A model generated the notes under the pieces. That model made no database searches, had not been told where the DNA came from, and saw nothing but the letters and a program-made list of their open reading frames with translations. The position numbers and the translations under genes were made by a program. DNA of 32,532 nt from NCBI GenBank assembly GCA_029227035.1, contig JAQXZD010000075.1:1-32532 (forward strand). Direction: 5' to 3'. Below are positions 6,193 to 13,376 of this stretch, piece by piece. Numbering within the stretch: the first letter of the stretch is position 1; each line of letters starts with the position of its first letter. Origin of the DNA: Lachnospiraceae bacterium. GTDB taxonomy: Bacteria; Bacillota; Clostridia; Lachnospirales; Lachnospiraceae.

Positions 6193-7143
6193 TCAGGCAG
6201 GGAAGAAAATGAATTCCACAATTATGAGCACAATCATGAGCAGAAACACAAGTAGGACATTGAGCAATACAATGCCAAGATAATGTACAAGCTTGTTTTT
6301 GTGCTGACACAGAGGAAGCAGTTTCTGTATGTCCAGATAGTTAAAGCATCCAAAAACGACAGAAAGCATCATGGCAAGGATAAAGAAACGTTCCAGCCAT
6401 AAAACGGGGGTGGTAACATTTGAAAGCTCAAGCGAAAGACAAAGCCAGAAAATAAAGAGATAGCAAATGGTTGACACCAGCATTTTCCAAGGTGTCCGTG
6501 TCCGGTATCCGGGTGGGACATATTTTAAAAAGCCGTGGGAATCCGATTTTATAGAGCCTGTTTCGAGGCAGGAGGCAATGTCGTTTTTCAGCTCGGATGC
6601 GCTTTTATATCTGTCGGCAGGGTTTATCTGTGTGCACTTATCAGCGATTGTAAGCAGATATTGGGGCGGAGCCGCGAGAGCTTCAATCATTTCTTTCAGG
6701 ACAATGCCTACAGAATAAAGGTCTGTCTGTGGGGAGGACGATCCGAAACCATATTGTTCAGGCGCAGCATATCCCTGGGTACCCAGTAATACGGTATCAT
6801 TGGAGGAGCCGGAGTGAAACTGTTTTGCAGCATTAAAATCGAGTAGAACAATGCGGTTGTAACTGGTGATAATTAAATTAGAGGGTTTAATATCTCTATG
6901 GATAATAGGCGGATTTTGTGCATGTAACTGTTCAAGGATATTACATATATCTGTCAGGTAACTTAAGACATCCGGAACAGTCAGTTTGCCGGAATGAATT
7001 CTTTCCTGCAGGGTGTAACCGGATATGTATTCTTCTATCAGAATCAGTTGATTGTTTTCTTCATAATAATCAATAATCTGCGGGATTCCGGAAATCGGAT
7101 TGTGAAAAAGAAATTCATATACATTGCGGTTGTAAACATCCAT
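6193..7143 (-). CDS. Transmembrane serine/threonine protein kinase (first ATG is internal to the kinase domain)
   Basis: 316 residues from the first in-frame ATG. Catalytic motifs are HRDIKPSN (residues 82-89), DFN in place of DFG (102-104), the activation/P+1 region GTQGYAAPEQYGF (121-133) and DLYSVG (141-146). After residue ~220 come hydrophobic segments (about 221-240, 248-270, 283-314), so the enzyme is membrane-bound with an N-terminal cytoplasmic kinase domain; no PASTA repeats. The N-lobe with the ATP-binding lysine is encoded upstream of this ATG in the same frame (separate entry). The gene diverges from a HTH-like protein, lipoprotein and small membrane protein, an arrangement suggesting one signalling unit. 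Confidence 0.8.
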   Translation of the reverse strand: MDVYNRNVYEFLFHNPISGIPQIIDYYEENNQLILIEEYISGYTLQERIHSGKLTVPDVLSYLTDICNILEQLHAQNPPIIHRDIKPSNLIITSYNRIVLLDFNAAKQFHSGSSNDTVLLGTQGYAAPEQYGFGSSSPQTDLYSVGIVLKEMIEALAAPPQYLLTIADKCTQINPADRYKSASELKNDIASCLETGSIKSDSHGFLKYVPPGYRTRTPWKMLVSTICYLFIFWLCLSLELSNVTTPVLWLERFFILAMMLSVVFGCFNYLDIQKLLPLCQHKNKLVHYLGIVLLNVLLVFLLMIVLIIVEFIFFPA

Positions 7144-7271
7144 AATTTTTTTGACATAAATTTTGCTGGTATCAGGATGCTGTACCAGATAGACTTTGTG
7201 GGATTCATTTATAGTTGCAATTGTTTTGTAATAGGAGATAGTAATCAGTCCTTTCGTGATTCGTAGTGCAT
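7144..7271 (-). other. Kinase N-lobe coding sequence upstream of the first ATG; start lost, rare or frameshifted
   Basis: The kinase frame stays open to a TAG near 7284 and encodes SYYKTIATINESHKVYLVQH, then DTSKIYVKKIMDVYN. This is clear kinase N-lobe with the VKK lysine, but holds no ATG, GTG or TTG. AAAGGA (7254-7249) precedes ATT (7245) by 3 bases and ATC (7239) by 9, so ATC 7239 could be a rare or mutated start. Alternatively ATG 7271 starts MHYESRKD and meets TGA at 7247-7245; reusing base 7248 would join that peptide to the kinase frame, as after loss of one base. The promoter places transcription start near 7276, which leaves little leader for ATG 7271. Confidence 0.7.
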
Positions 7272-7282
7272 GAATTGTCTAT

Positions 7283-7310
7283 ATTATAACAGAAGGAGCG
7301 TTGTTGTGAA
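7283..7310 (-). promoter_or_regulatory. Promoter of the kinase gene
   Basis: On the minus strand: TTCACA (7310-7305), 16-base spacer, TATAAT (7288-7283). It overlaps the ribosome binding site and start of the divergent HTH-like gene, so the two genes share about 40 bases of control DNA. Confidence 0.6.
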
Positions 7311-7767
7311 CGAAAAAAATACAGAAGAATTAACGGAAGTGCTCGGCAAGACACATATCTCCGGATTTGACAGGTATTGTAGTGAAAACAGGGAAAGCAT
7401 GAATACTTCAGAAGAAGCGTTTTCACTATATATGAAGGAACTTCTGGCGGAGAAAAAAATCAAGCAACAGACGGTGTTTTTAAATGCGGATATTCCGGAG
7501 CGGTATGGATACAAATTGTTGTCGGGTGAGAAGCATACAAAGCAAAGAGATGTCATTTTGAGGATCTGCTATGCGGCGGAATTGACACTGGAAGAGACAC
7601 AACGAGCATTGAAGAAATACGGAATGCCGGAGTTGTACGCAAAACTTCCGAGAGACGCTTTGTTGATGATTATGTTTAATGAAAGGCCCGGGAGCATAAT
7701 TGATGTAAACGCGTTGCTCAAAGAAAATGGAATGGAGCCCTTGCGAACAAGTGGGATACAGGTTTAG
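7306..7767 (+). CDS. Small HTH-like (XRE-like fold) protein divergent from the kinase
   Basis: 153 residues from GTG 7306, chosen because AGAAGGAG lies 7 bases upstream; the ATG at 7270 has no ribosome binding site. After a variable N-terminus, residues ~45-110 (YMKELLAEKKIKQQTVFLNA, then ERYGYKLLSGEKHTKQRDVI and RICYAAELTLEETQRALKKY) have the helix pattern and spacing of a XRE-type HTH. A C-terminal part with RDALLMIMFN and NALLKENG completes it. I recall proteins of this kind beside Ser/Thr kinases in Lachnospiraceae but know no studied member. It could be the kinase substrate or cognate regulator. The lipoprotein gene starts 26 bases downstream. Confidence 0.8.
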   Translation: MNEKNTEELTEVLGKTHISGFDRYCSENRESMNTSEEAFSLYMKELLAEKKIKQQTVFLNADIPERYGYKLLSGEKHTKQRDVILRICYAAELTLEETQRALKKYGMPELYAKLPRDALLMIMFNERPGSIIDVNALLKENGMEPLRTSGIQV

Positions 7768-7793
7768 GGGGACAAAAAGGAGAAAGAGAGGAA

Positions 7794-8702
7794 ATGAAAA
7801 TGAAGATTACGAAAAAGTGGATGGGAATTGTGATGTGCCTGGTATTTGCGGTGTCGATGATGGCCGGTTGCGGAACATCGTCCGGTAAGGCAAAAGGAAT
7901 CGCTTTAAGCACCGAGAGTGAAGCATTGGAAAAAGTGCAGGAAACAGATACTGAAACAAAAGTATCGGTGGACGAACAAGTACTCGTAGAGCAGGATGGA
8001 ATCACGATTAAGGCGATGGAGTATGTCACGGACAGCATCTGGGGTGATGGAATCAAGCTTTTGATTGAAAATGATTCTAAGAAGGATTATACAGTCGGCT
8101 GTGATGCATTGATTGTAAACGATTATATGATTGCAGATTTGTTTGCGACTGAAATTGCTGCCGGAAAGAAGGCTAATGAAACAATGTATTTGTCATCTTC
8201 GGAGCTGAAAGCAGCCGGGATTGACACTGTTGGAAAAATAGAAATTTATTTTCATGCATATGATGCAGATTGTAATAATGTATTCCAGAATGTCTATAGT
8301 GAAATTAAGACTTCTGAGTATGACAATATGGATACAAAAGCGGATGATACCGGAGTGGAGTTATATAACAAAAATGGAATCCGTATTGTGGGAAAGACAG
8401 TAGATGAAAATTCTTTCTGGGGAACTGCGATTCTTTTATATTGCGAGAATACTTCCGGTAAAAATGTTGGAATTTCGGTTGAGGATATGGCTGTCAATGG
8501 CTTTATGATGGATCCTCTTTTTTCGACAACTGTATATGATAATAAAAAAGCCATTGACGATATCACAATTTTTTCAAGTGACCTGGAGGAAAATGGAATT
8601 GAATCAATTGAGGAAGTCGAATTGAAGTTCCATATTTATGATTCTGATACATATGACACAATTGCAGATTCTGAGCCAATTACATTTTCTGCGCAGGAAT
8701 AA
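7794..8702 (+). CDS. Lipoprotein with two tandem related domains
   Basis: 302 residues with a lipoprotein signal peptide: basic MKMKITKKW, hydrophobic stretch, and lipobox MMAGC (Cys ~25). Two related segments of about 110 residues follow. The first is near residues 65-165 (DGITIKAMEYVTDS...WGDGIKLLIEN) and the second near 185-295 (NGIRIVGKTVDENSFWGTAI). In both, a tryptophan-glycine strand leads to LL.EN, then VN.(Y/F)M..(D/P)LF and a closing (I/L).FH.YD. Each unit is probably a beta-sandwich exposed on the outer face of the membrane. I recognise no named family. Ribosome binding site AAAGGAG is 11 bases before ATG 7794; ATG 7800 is an alternative. Confidence 0.85.
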   Translation: MKMKITKKWMGIVMCLVFAVSMMAGCGTSSGKAKGIALSTESEALEKVQETDTETKVSVDEQVLVEQDGITIKAMEYVTDSIWGDGIKLLIENDSKKDYTVGCDALIVNDYMIADLFATEIAAGKKANETMYLSSSELKAAGIDTVGKIEIYFHAYDADCNNVFQNVYSEIKTSEYDNMDTKADDTGVELYNKNGIRIVGKTVDENSFWGTAILLYCENTSGKNVGISVEDMAVNGFMMDPLFSTTVYDNKKAIDDITIFSSDLEENGIESIEEVELKFHIYDSDTYDTIADSEPITFSAQE

Positions 8703-8722
8703 GGGAAAGGAGGACATGCATT

Positions 8723-9088
8723 ATGAAGGTCTGGAAATTGGTTTCCGGAATTTTATCCATTATTCTATTTGTTCTCGTGACATTTCAGTCATGCGCTGCA
8801 GGTGTTGCAAATACATTGGAAAACAATGGTGAAATGTCGGGAAGTGCAGGAGTGATAGTTGCAATTTTCATGTTGGCAGGTGGTATTGTTTCCATCGCAA
8901 CAAGGAAATCAACCGGTAAAGGCGGTAATATTGCCCTTGCTATATTGTTCGGTCTGGCGGCTATAATCGGTTTTACAAATTATGGAAGTTATTCGGATCT
9001 GGCAATCTGGTCTGCATGGTGTTTAATCAACGCTGTTCTGGCAGTTGTGGCTATGTTTACCGGAAAAAAGAAAGTAGAAGAAAATTAA
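8723..9088 (+). CDS. Small integral membrane protein
   Basis: 121 residues with four predicted membrane segments: LVSGILSIILFVLVTFQSC (about 5-23), GVIVAIFMLAGGIVSIA (about 43-59), ALAILFGLAAIIGF (about 70-84) and AWCLINAVLAVVAMF (about 97-112). It ends in a Lys-rich tail. The overall shape is that of DUF4064-like small membrane proteins; the exact family is not certain. AAAGGAGG is placed 11 bases before the start. It lies 20 bases after the lipoprotein and before a terminator, so it closes the HTH-lipoprotein-membrane protein transcript. Confidence 0.8.
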   Translation: MKVWKLVSGILSIILFVLVTFQSCAAGVANTLENNGEMSGSAGVIVAIFMLAGGIVSIATRKSTGKGGNIALAILFGLAAIIGFTNYGSYSDLAIWSAWCLINAVLAVVAMFTGKKKVEEN

Positions 9089-9090
9089 GA

Positions 9091-9127
9091 AATGCGGCTA
9101 TGAATGTATATCATTCGTAGCCGTATT
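9091..9127 (+). terminator. Terminator closing the kinase-locus rightward operon
   Basis: A 16-bp stem (9091-9106 with 9112-9127, two G-U pairs) around TATAT, ending in TATTTTCAT. Confidence 0.8.
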
Positions 9128-9147
9128 TTCATACTTTATAAATGGCA

Positions 9148-9176
9148 TTGGCATGAACGTGGATTTGCGTTATACT
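9148..9176 (+). promoter_or_regulatory. Promoter of the AraC-family gene
   Basis: TTGGCA (9148-9153), 17-base spacer, TATACT (9171-9176), placing the transcript start about 27 bases before the ATG at 9210. Confidence 0.75.
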
Positions 9177-9209
9177 AATAAAAACTTTTATTTGAGACAG
9201 GTGCGGTGA

Positions 9210-10094
9210 ATGATAAACGATAAAGATTTTGATGAGCAAAAATTTGAACGAGCCAAAGCTCTTGTCGGAGAAGAGTTAATAAAAGAAGATCTGAAATATG
9301 TGGACTGCTATATTCACAAAAAAATGGGACTATTTATTCCAAGTCTTGGACCTTGCGGATATGCAAAAAAAGAATTGCATACGCATCCGTCCTACATGTT
9401 TGTCATCTTTTTCTCGGATCATGAAATGCCGGAGGAGATGAGCGTCAGAACGCGGGAAAAGCAGTATCCAGGGGCTGCTTTGGCGCCGGATATTCCTCAT
9501 AATGACAATCCCTTTTTGAACTATTATTGCATAATGATCGATAAAGAGTATTTTGAGGAAGAGTATAAACGTTATACGGATTGCAAACCTGATTTTAAAA
9601 GAAAACAGTTTGCCGTATGCCATGATATTTTGCATGCGCTTAATATGTTCGTGTTTGAATACAGCAAGAACATGCCGAATGCGGAAATAACTCTGGATGC
9701 GCAGGAGACGATCCTGATCCACTGGCTGATAAGAAGTCTTTTGGGTGAAAATTATGATATGCGTTCCGTATCAAACAATTATGCGATAGCCAGAGTGCAG
9801 CAATATATGGAGGGACATTTTGCGGAAAAGATAACGGTAGATTCTCTGGCAAAACTGGTAAATATGTCGGTCTCCAGTTTTAACCGTGTGTTTAAAAAAG
9901 AGATTCAGGTTACGCCTATGGATTATCTTATGGAGTTAAGACTGGAAAATTCCAAAAAACTGCTGAGAAGAAAAGAGGTCCCGATTACAGAGATTGCTTT
10001 CCGGTGCGGATTTAACAGTAGTGCACATTATGCAGCCACCTTTCGGAAGAGCTGCGGCATAACACCAACGGAATATAGAAAAAAATATTTGTAA
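9210..10094 (+). CDS. AraC-family transcriptional regulator
   Basis: 294 residues. The last ~100 residues hold the two helix-turn-helix motifs of the family: HFAEKITVDSLAKLVNMSVS with FNRVFKKE, and VPITEIAFRCGFNSSAHYAA with FRKSCGITPTEYRK. The N-terminal ~170 residues fit a cupin-like AraC ligand-binding domain (HTHPSYMFVIFFS; FLNYYCIMIDKEYFEEEYKR). The ligand is unknown. The gene is monocistronic by context: its own promoter lies upstream and about 100 bases separate it from the flavoprotein gene, a plausible target. Confidence 0.93.
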   Translation: MINDKDFDEQKFERAKALVGEELIKEDLKYVDCYIHKKMGLFIPSLGPCGYAKKELHTHPSYMFVIFFSDHEMPEEMSVRTREKQYPGAALAPDIPHNDNPFLNYYCIMIDKEYFEEEYKRYTDCKPDFKRKQFAVCHDILHALNMFVFEYSKNMPNAEITLDAQETILIHWLIRSLLGENYDMRSVSNNYAIARVQQYMEGHFAEKITVDSLAKLVNMSVSSFNRVFKKEIQVTPMDYLMELRLENSKKLLRRKEVPITEIAFRCGFNSSAHYAATFRKSCGITPTEYRKKYL

Positions 10095-10147
10095 TTTGAA
10101 TGGATTTTGATAATGTTTGGGTGTATTTTGAAAGCTCTGAAAAGCTT

Positions 10148-10187
10148 TTGTAATTATATTAAAATTATTCAAAAGATAAAATTACAA
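10148..10187. repeat. Inverted repeat in front of the PNPOx-like gene
   Basis: TTGTAATT (10148-10155) is matched by AATTACAA (10180-10187). The right arm abuts the AAGGAG ribosome binding site, so the dyad could be an operator or could hide the site in mRNA. The arms are short and AT-rich, so chance is possible. Confidence 0.35.
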
Positions 10188-10200
10188 GGAGCGACAAAAT

Positions 10201-10617
10201 ATGGAAAAAGAAGAATTATTCAAAATTATGAACGAGAATCCGGCATTACATTTAGCTACAATGGACGGAGACCAGCCTAGAGTGCGTGGCATGCTTTTGT
10301 TTCGCGCAGATGAAGACGGTATCATTTTTCATACTGCATCAAGTAAGGATGTGTACAAGCAGATTCAAAAAAATCCAAAAGCAGAATTGTGTTTCAACGG
10401 ACCAGGCATTCAGGTAAGAGTCACCGGTGTACTGGAGGAAGTTGAGGATGAGAATCTGAAAAAAGAAATCTTCGCGCATCCTACCAGAAAGTTCTTACAG
10501 GCATGGAAGGAGCTTGGAGTCGACCATTTATTGACCGTATTCAGAATGAAACACGGTACTGCCGTAACCTGGACCATGGAAACCAATTTTGATGAAAAAC
10601 AGGAAATTCAGTTATAA
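10201..10617 (+). CDS. Pyridoxamine 5'-phosphate oxidase family (flavin-binding split barrel) protein
   Basis: 138 residues with the usual PNPOx-like pattern: LHLATMDGDQPRVRGMLLF, then GIIFHTASSKDVYKQI and KAELCFNG, followed by VRVTGVLEEVEDENLKKEIF. This small split-barrel family binds FMN or F420-like cofactors and often reduces low-molecular-weight substrates; the substrate is not predictable. The start is set by AAGGAG 8 bases upstream. Its last 10 bases overlap the 3' end of the convergent patatin-like gene and there is no terminator between them. Confidence 0.88.
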   Translation: MEKEELFKIMNENPALHLATMDGDQPRVRGMLLFRADEDGIIFHTASSKDVYKQIQKNPKAELCFNGPGIQVRVTGVLEEVEDENLKKEIFAHPTRKFLQAWKELGVDHLLTVFRMKHGTAVTWTMETNFDEKQEIQL

Positions 10618-11462
10618 GATTGTCTGTAAAAGAATCCGGTGATTGCCTGTGCATCCCGAAGCCCCTTTTGATAAAAACGCTGAAGGTTTTGGCGATCCCG
10701 GGTTAAGGTATCCACCTTACAGGTGTCATCCGGGGCAACAATCAGCACGCGGCCCTCGGCTTCGTATTCTTTTGCTTTTTGGACACTCCGGTTATATTTC
10801 TCAGCCCGAAGGCAGAATGCTTCTGCAGCCTTTGGGTACTTTTTTTGGATGAAGTGTGCCAGTTTCTGATCTTTTTTTGGAGTGCGGATTGTGTCTCTTG
10901 GTTTAGTCAGAATCAGAACAACTTTATCGCAGCCGCACCGGAAGGCTTTTTCTACCGGAACCGGATCACTGAGAGCCCCGTCATAGTATGGGACTCCGTC
11001 AATCTCATAAGGGCGGCATACGGCAGGAATCGAGGAAGAGGCTTTCATGACATCATAACAATCCCGCGCCATACTGCTTTTATCAAAATAGACGGCTTCT
11101 CCGGTTCGGGCGTCAGTTGCAACGATATACATCTGTGCAGGATTTTTGCAAAAGGCATCATAATCCAGAGGATTTTCGCCATCGGAATTACTCAGGACTC
11201 CATATACATAGTCCAGGTCAATGAGCGATTTCTTGGATAAGAAATTGTGAAAACTCATGTATTCTTTCCGGAAAGAATATTCCGTATAAAACGGATAATT
11301 CCGCCCCCGTTGTCCCGCCATGTAGGAAGTGATATTAGCACTTCCGGCAGAGACGCCGATACACATATCAAATTGAATTCCGGTATCCAGACAGTAATCA
11401 AAAATTCCTGCCGCATAGACACCCCTGAGGCCACCGCCCACATCAACGATTCCGATTTTCAT
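10608..11462 (-). CDS. Patatin-like phospholipase
   Basis: 284 residues. The oxyanion-hole motif GGGLRG is at residues 9-14, the nucleophile elbow GVSAGS at 36-41 (Ser38), and the catalytic Asp in DGALSD at 161. This is a complete patatin Ser-Asp dyad, matching the bacterial group often annotated as RssA/YjjU-like lipase (lipid acyl hydrolase, probably cytoplasmic as there is no signal peptide). The start follows AAAGGAG on the minus strand. It diverges from a TetR-family gene across about 95 bases, which makes it a possible target of that regulator. Confidence 0.92.
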   Translation of the reverse strand: MKIGIVDVGGGLRGVYAAGIFDYCLDTGIQFDMCIGVSAGSANITSYMAGQRGRNYPFYTEYSFRKEYMSFHNFLSKKSLIDLDYVYGVLSNSDGENPLDYDAFCKNPAQMYIVATDARTGEAVYFDKSSMARDCYDVMKASSSIPAVCRPYEIDGVPYYDGALSDPVPVEKAFRCGCDKVVLILTKPRDTIRTPKKDQKLAHFIQKKYPKAAEAFCLRAEKYNRSVQKAKEYEAEGRVLIVAPDDTCKVDTLTRDRQNLQRFYQKGLRDAQAITGFFYRQSYN

Positions 11463-11556
11463 TCTGAATCTCCTTTCATATATTTTCCAGTATTACCGCT
11501 TAATTGAATAATATGCACATTTATGATAGACTTAGAGCGACGAGGTGATGCATAAG

Positions 11557-12066
11557 ATGAACAGTACCAAAGCCGCTATTATCGAGATGTTCTGGCAGTT
11601 GCTGGATAAAAAACCATACAGTAAGATAACAGTAAAAGACATTGTGACCGGTTGTCAGATTAACCGGAATACTTTCTATTACTATTTTCAGGATATTCCG
11701 GATCTTTTGCAGCAGACCACGGAAGATTATGCGGATTCGATTATCCAAAATTACAACCGGTTCAGTTCTTTGGCAGACTGCCTTGTGCCGATTATAGATG
11801 CTTGCAGAGAGCGGAAAAGAGCATTGTTGCACATATATAAATCCATGCAGAGGGAAGTATTCCTGACGCAGTTGGAGAGAACCGTCCTCTACGTTGTAAC
11901 CAGATATATCAGTACAGCGGAAAAGGAATCCGAACTCTCCGAAGAGGACAGGTCTATGCTCGTATGGTACTATAAATGTACCTTAGTCGGTATTTTTCTG
12001 GACTGGCTGGACAAAGACATGGCTTATGACTTACAGCAATGCTTTGTCCGAATTCAGGAACTATAA
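11557..12066 (+). CDS. TetR/AcrR-family transcriptional regulator
   Basis: 169 residues. The N-terminal HTH is clear: KPYSKITVKDIVTGCQINRN followed by TFYYYFQDIPDLL. The C-terminal half is all-helical and resembles the TetR_C group of Firmicute regulators. The start at 11557 is chosen over GTG 11545 and ATG 11548 because GAGGTGAT (11542-11549), complementary to the 16S rRNA end, lies 7 bases upstream of it. It is divergent from the patatin-like gene; azlD converges from the right. Confidence 0.9.
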   Translation: MNSTKAAIIEMFWQLLDKKPYSKITVKDIVTGCQINRNTFYYYFQDIPDLLQQTTEDYADSIIQNYNRFSSLADCLVPIIDACRERKRALLHIYKSMQREVFLTQLERTVLYVVTRYISTAEKESELSEEDRSMLVWYYKCTLVGIFLDWLDKDMAYDLQQCFVRIQEL

Positions 12067-12152
12067 ATAATTATTAGTTATAGTAAGAAATGTTAACGCT
12101 GATGGTTTCTGTTTTCAATAGACACTCACCATCGGTTTGTCTGAATTTGATT

Positions 12153-12458
12153 TTAGAAAATGAGGTTTCCGATATAGGTAATGACGCAGCAGGCGATGGC
12201 AACCGGAAAAAGCCCAAGCCCGAACCATGCCATAATAATTCCGACTATCAGAGCGAGAGTTCCGGCAAGCGGAGAGGCGGTTGCCTCTATAATGGCAGGA
12301 AAGGTCATGACAGACAAAGTGACATATGGGACATAATATAAAAAGGATTTTATGAATTTGTTTTTGATAGGTTTGCGAATCAGCGTCAGGGGCAGCACAC
12401 GAATCAGATAGCTGGTGACGGCAACAATTGCAATGTATATGTAGATATTTCCACTCAT
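12153..12458 (-). CDS. azlD: Branched-chain amino acid export protein, AzlD family
   Basis: 101 residues, four membrane segments, the usual size of the small subunit of the AzlCD exporter. Typical points are TSYLIRVLPLTLIRKPIKN and the following FIKSFLYYVPYVTLSVMTFP, where the paired prolines are conserved. Its ATG overlaps the azlC stop codon (12455-12458, ATGA), so translation is coupled. A GGAGGAG ribosome binding site lies within the end of azlC. The downstream 87 bases to the TetR gene show no terminator. Confidence 0.93.
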   Translation of the reverse strand: MSGNIYIYIAIVAVTSYLIRVLPLTLIRKPIKNKFIKSFLYYVPYVTLSVMTFPAIIEATASPLAGTLALIVGIIMAWFGLGLFPVAIACCVITYIGNLIF

Positions 12459-13180
12459 GATTTCTCCTCCGTTTTTTCTTCTTTTACAGGAAACAGTATG
12501 GCAGCAGTTCCTGAAATCAGCAATGTGAGTATAATGGTGCGCGTTCCGCTTGAGATATCTCTGATAAAGGGGATAACGCCCGAAAGATAGCTGAGAGCAA
12601 AACTGATGACGATCAGTACAGCGACAATCTTGTCCTTTTTGGCAGGCGGAATAATGATTGCAATGAACATGCCAAACAAGGAGACACTGAGCGCATTGGC
12701 AATGCTTGCGGGAAGCAGATTGCCGGCAAGGATGCCCAGCATGGTTCCACCGGCCCAACAGGGAAGTGCAACCAAAAAGGCACCGTAACTGTACAGAGGA
12801 CTGAGATATCCGGGTCTTGCGATGGCAATGCCGAACAGCTCGTCCGTAAGGTCAAAGGCGATAAACAGTCTGTGGATAAATGGTGTGTCCGGCGAAAAAC
12901 GCTGACTTAGGGCACAACTCATCAGCAGATACCTTGCATTGGCAATGAGTGTCATAAGAAAGACTTCAAAATAGGATGCGCCCGCGGCAATCAGGGTGAA
13001 GGCAACATATTCACCGGCAGATGCGTTTTCAAGAAAACTGATGATAAATCCCTGAAGCGGAGTAAATCCTGCGGATTTTGCCGCAATTCCCAGAGAAAAG
13101 GATACGGCCAGATAACCCAGTCCAATCGGAATTCCGTCGCGAATTCCTTCTGCAAATACTTTTGTGTTCATATTTTTCAT
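12455..13180 (-). CDS. azlC: Branched-chain amino acid export permease, AzlC family
   Basis: 241 residues from ATG 13180, which has GAGGT 6 bases upstream; the frame extends to 13228 but without a ribosome binding site. AzlC hallmarks include EGIRDGIPIGLGYLAVSFSLG near the N-terminus, ENASAGEYVAF, and ANARYLLMSCALSQR followed by FDLTDELF. With AzlD it forms an efflux system for branched-chain amino acids or analogues (known from Bacillus subtilis azlBCD). Here no azlB regulator lies next to the pair; the adjacent control DNA carries a GGAACG...CGTTCC dyad. Confidence 0.93.
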   Translation of the reverse strand: MKNMNTKVFAEGIRDGIPIGLGYLAVSFSLGIAAKSAGFTPLQGFIISFLENASAGEYVAFTLIAAGASYFEVFLMTLIANARYLLMSCALSQRFSPDTPFIHRLFIAFDLTDELFGIAIARPGYLSPLYSYGAFLVALPCWAGGTMLGILAGNLLPASIANALSVSLFGMFIAIIIPPAKKDKIVAVLIVISFALSYLSGVIPFIRDISSGTRTIILTLLISGTAAILFPVKEEKTEEKS

Positions 13181-13215
13181 AGGAGTACCTCTAAACATAC
13201 AATACATATATATTA

Positions 13216-13238
13216 GGAACGATTTCAAATTACGTTCC
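13216..13238. promoter_or_regulatory. Dyad between azlC and the YhfC-type gene
   Basis: GGAACG (13216-13221) and CGTTCC (13233-13238) form a perfect 6-bp dyad with 11 bases between. It overlaps the -35 region of a rightward promoter and lies 36 bases before azlC, so it could control either direction. Confidence 0.4.
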
Positions 13239-13277
13239 CTGTATCATATAATGTAACACGAAAGGAGTAGTATGTAA
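13224..13277 (+). promoter_or_regulatory. Upstream rightward promoter with a start-stop codon pair
   Basis: TTCAAA (13224-13229), 17-base spacer, TATAAT (13247-13252). The transcript would carry AAAGGAG (13261-13267), then ATG directly followed by TAA (13272-13277), a ribosome site with no coding body. The next start codon is that of the YhfC-type gene about 100 bases on. Confidence 0.4.
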
Positions 13278-13310
13278 AATAAAAATCCCAAGGCAATTCT
13301 GTGGTTTCAG

Positions 13311-13339
13311 TTGTAATCAAAAAGAGATTATTATATAAT
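13311..13339 (+). promoter_or_regulatory. Proximal promoter of the YhfC-type gene
   Basis: TTGTAA (13311-13316), 17-base spacer, TATAAT (13334-13339). The ATG at 13338 sits inside the -10 box, which rules it out as the start and supports ATG 13377. Confidence 0.75.
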
Positions 13340-13376
13340 GAAAAGCAAGAAATCAAAGAAAAGAGGAACAGAATAT

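Noticed and set aside
12060..12084. Palindrome ACTATAA/TTATAGT after the first TetR gene as a terminator
   Set aside because: The stem is only seven AT-rich pairs and there is no T-run.
13338..13376. An earlier ATG for the YhfC-type gene
   Set aside because: It lies within the -10 box of the gene's own promoter and lacks a ribosome binding site.
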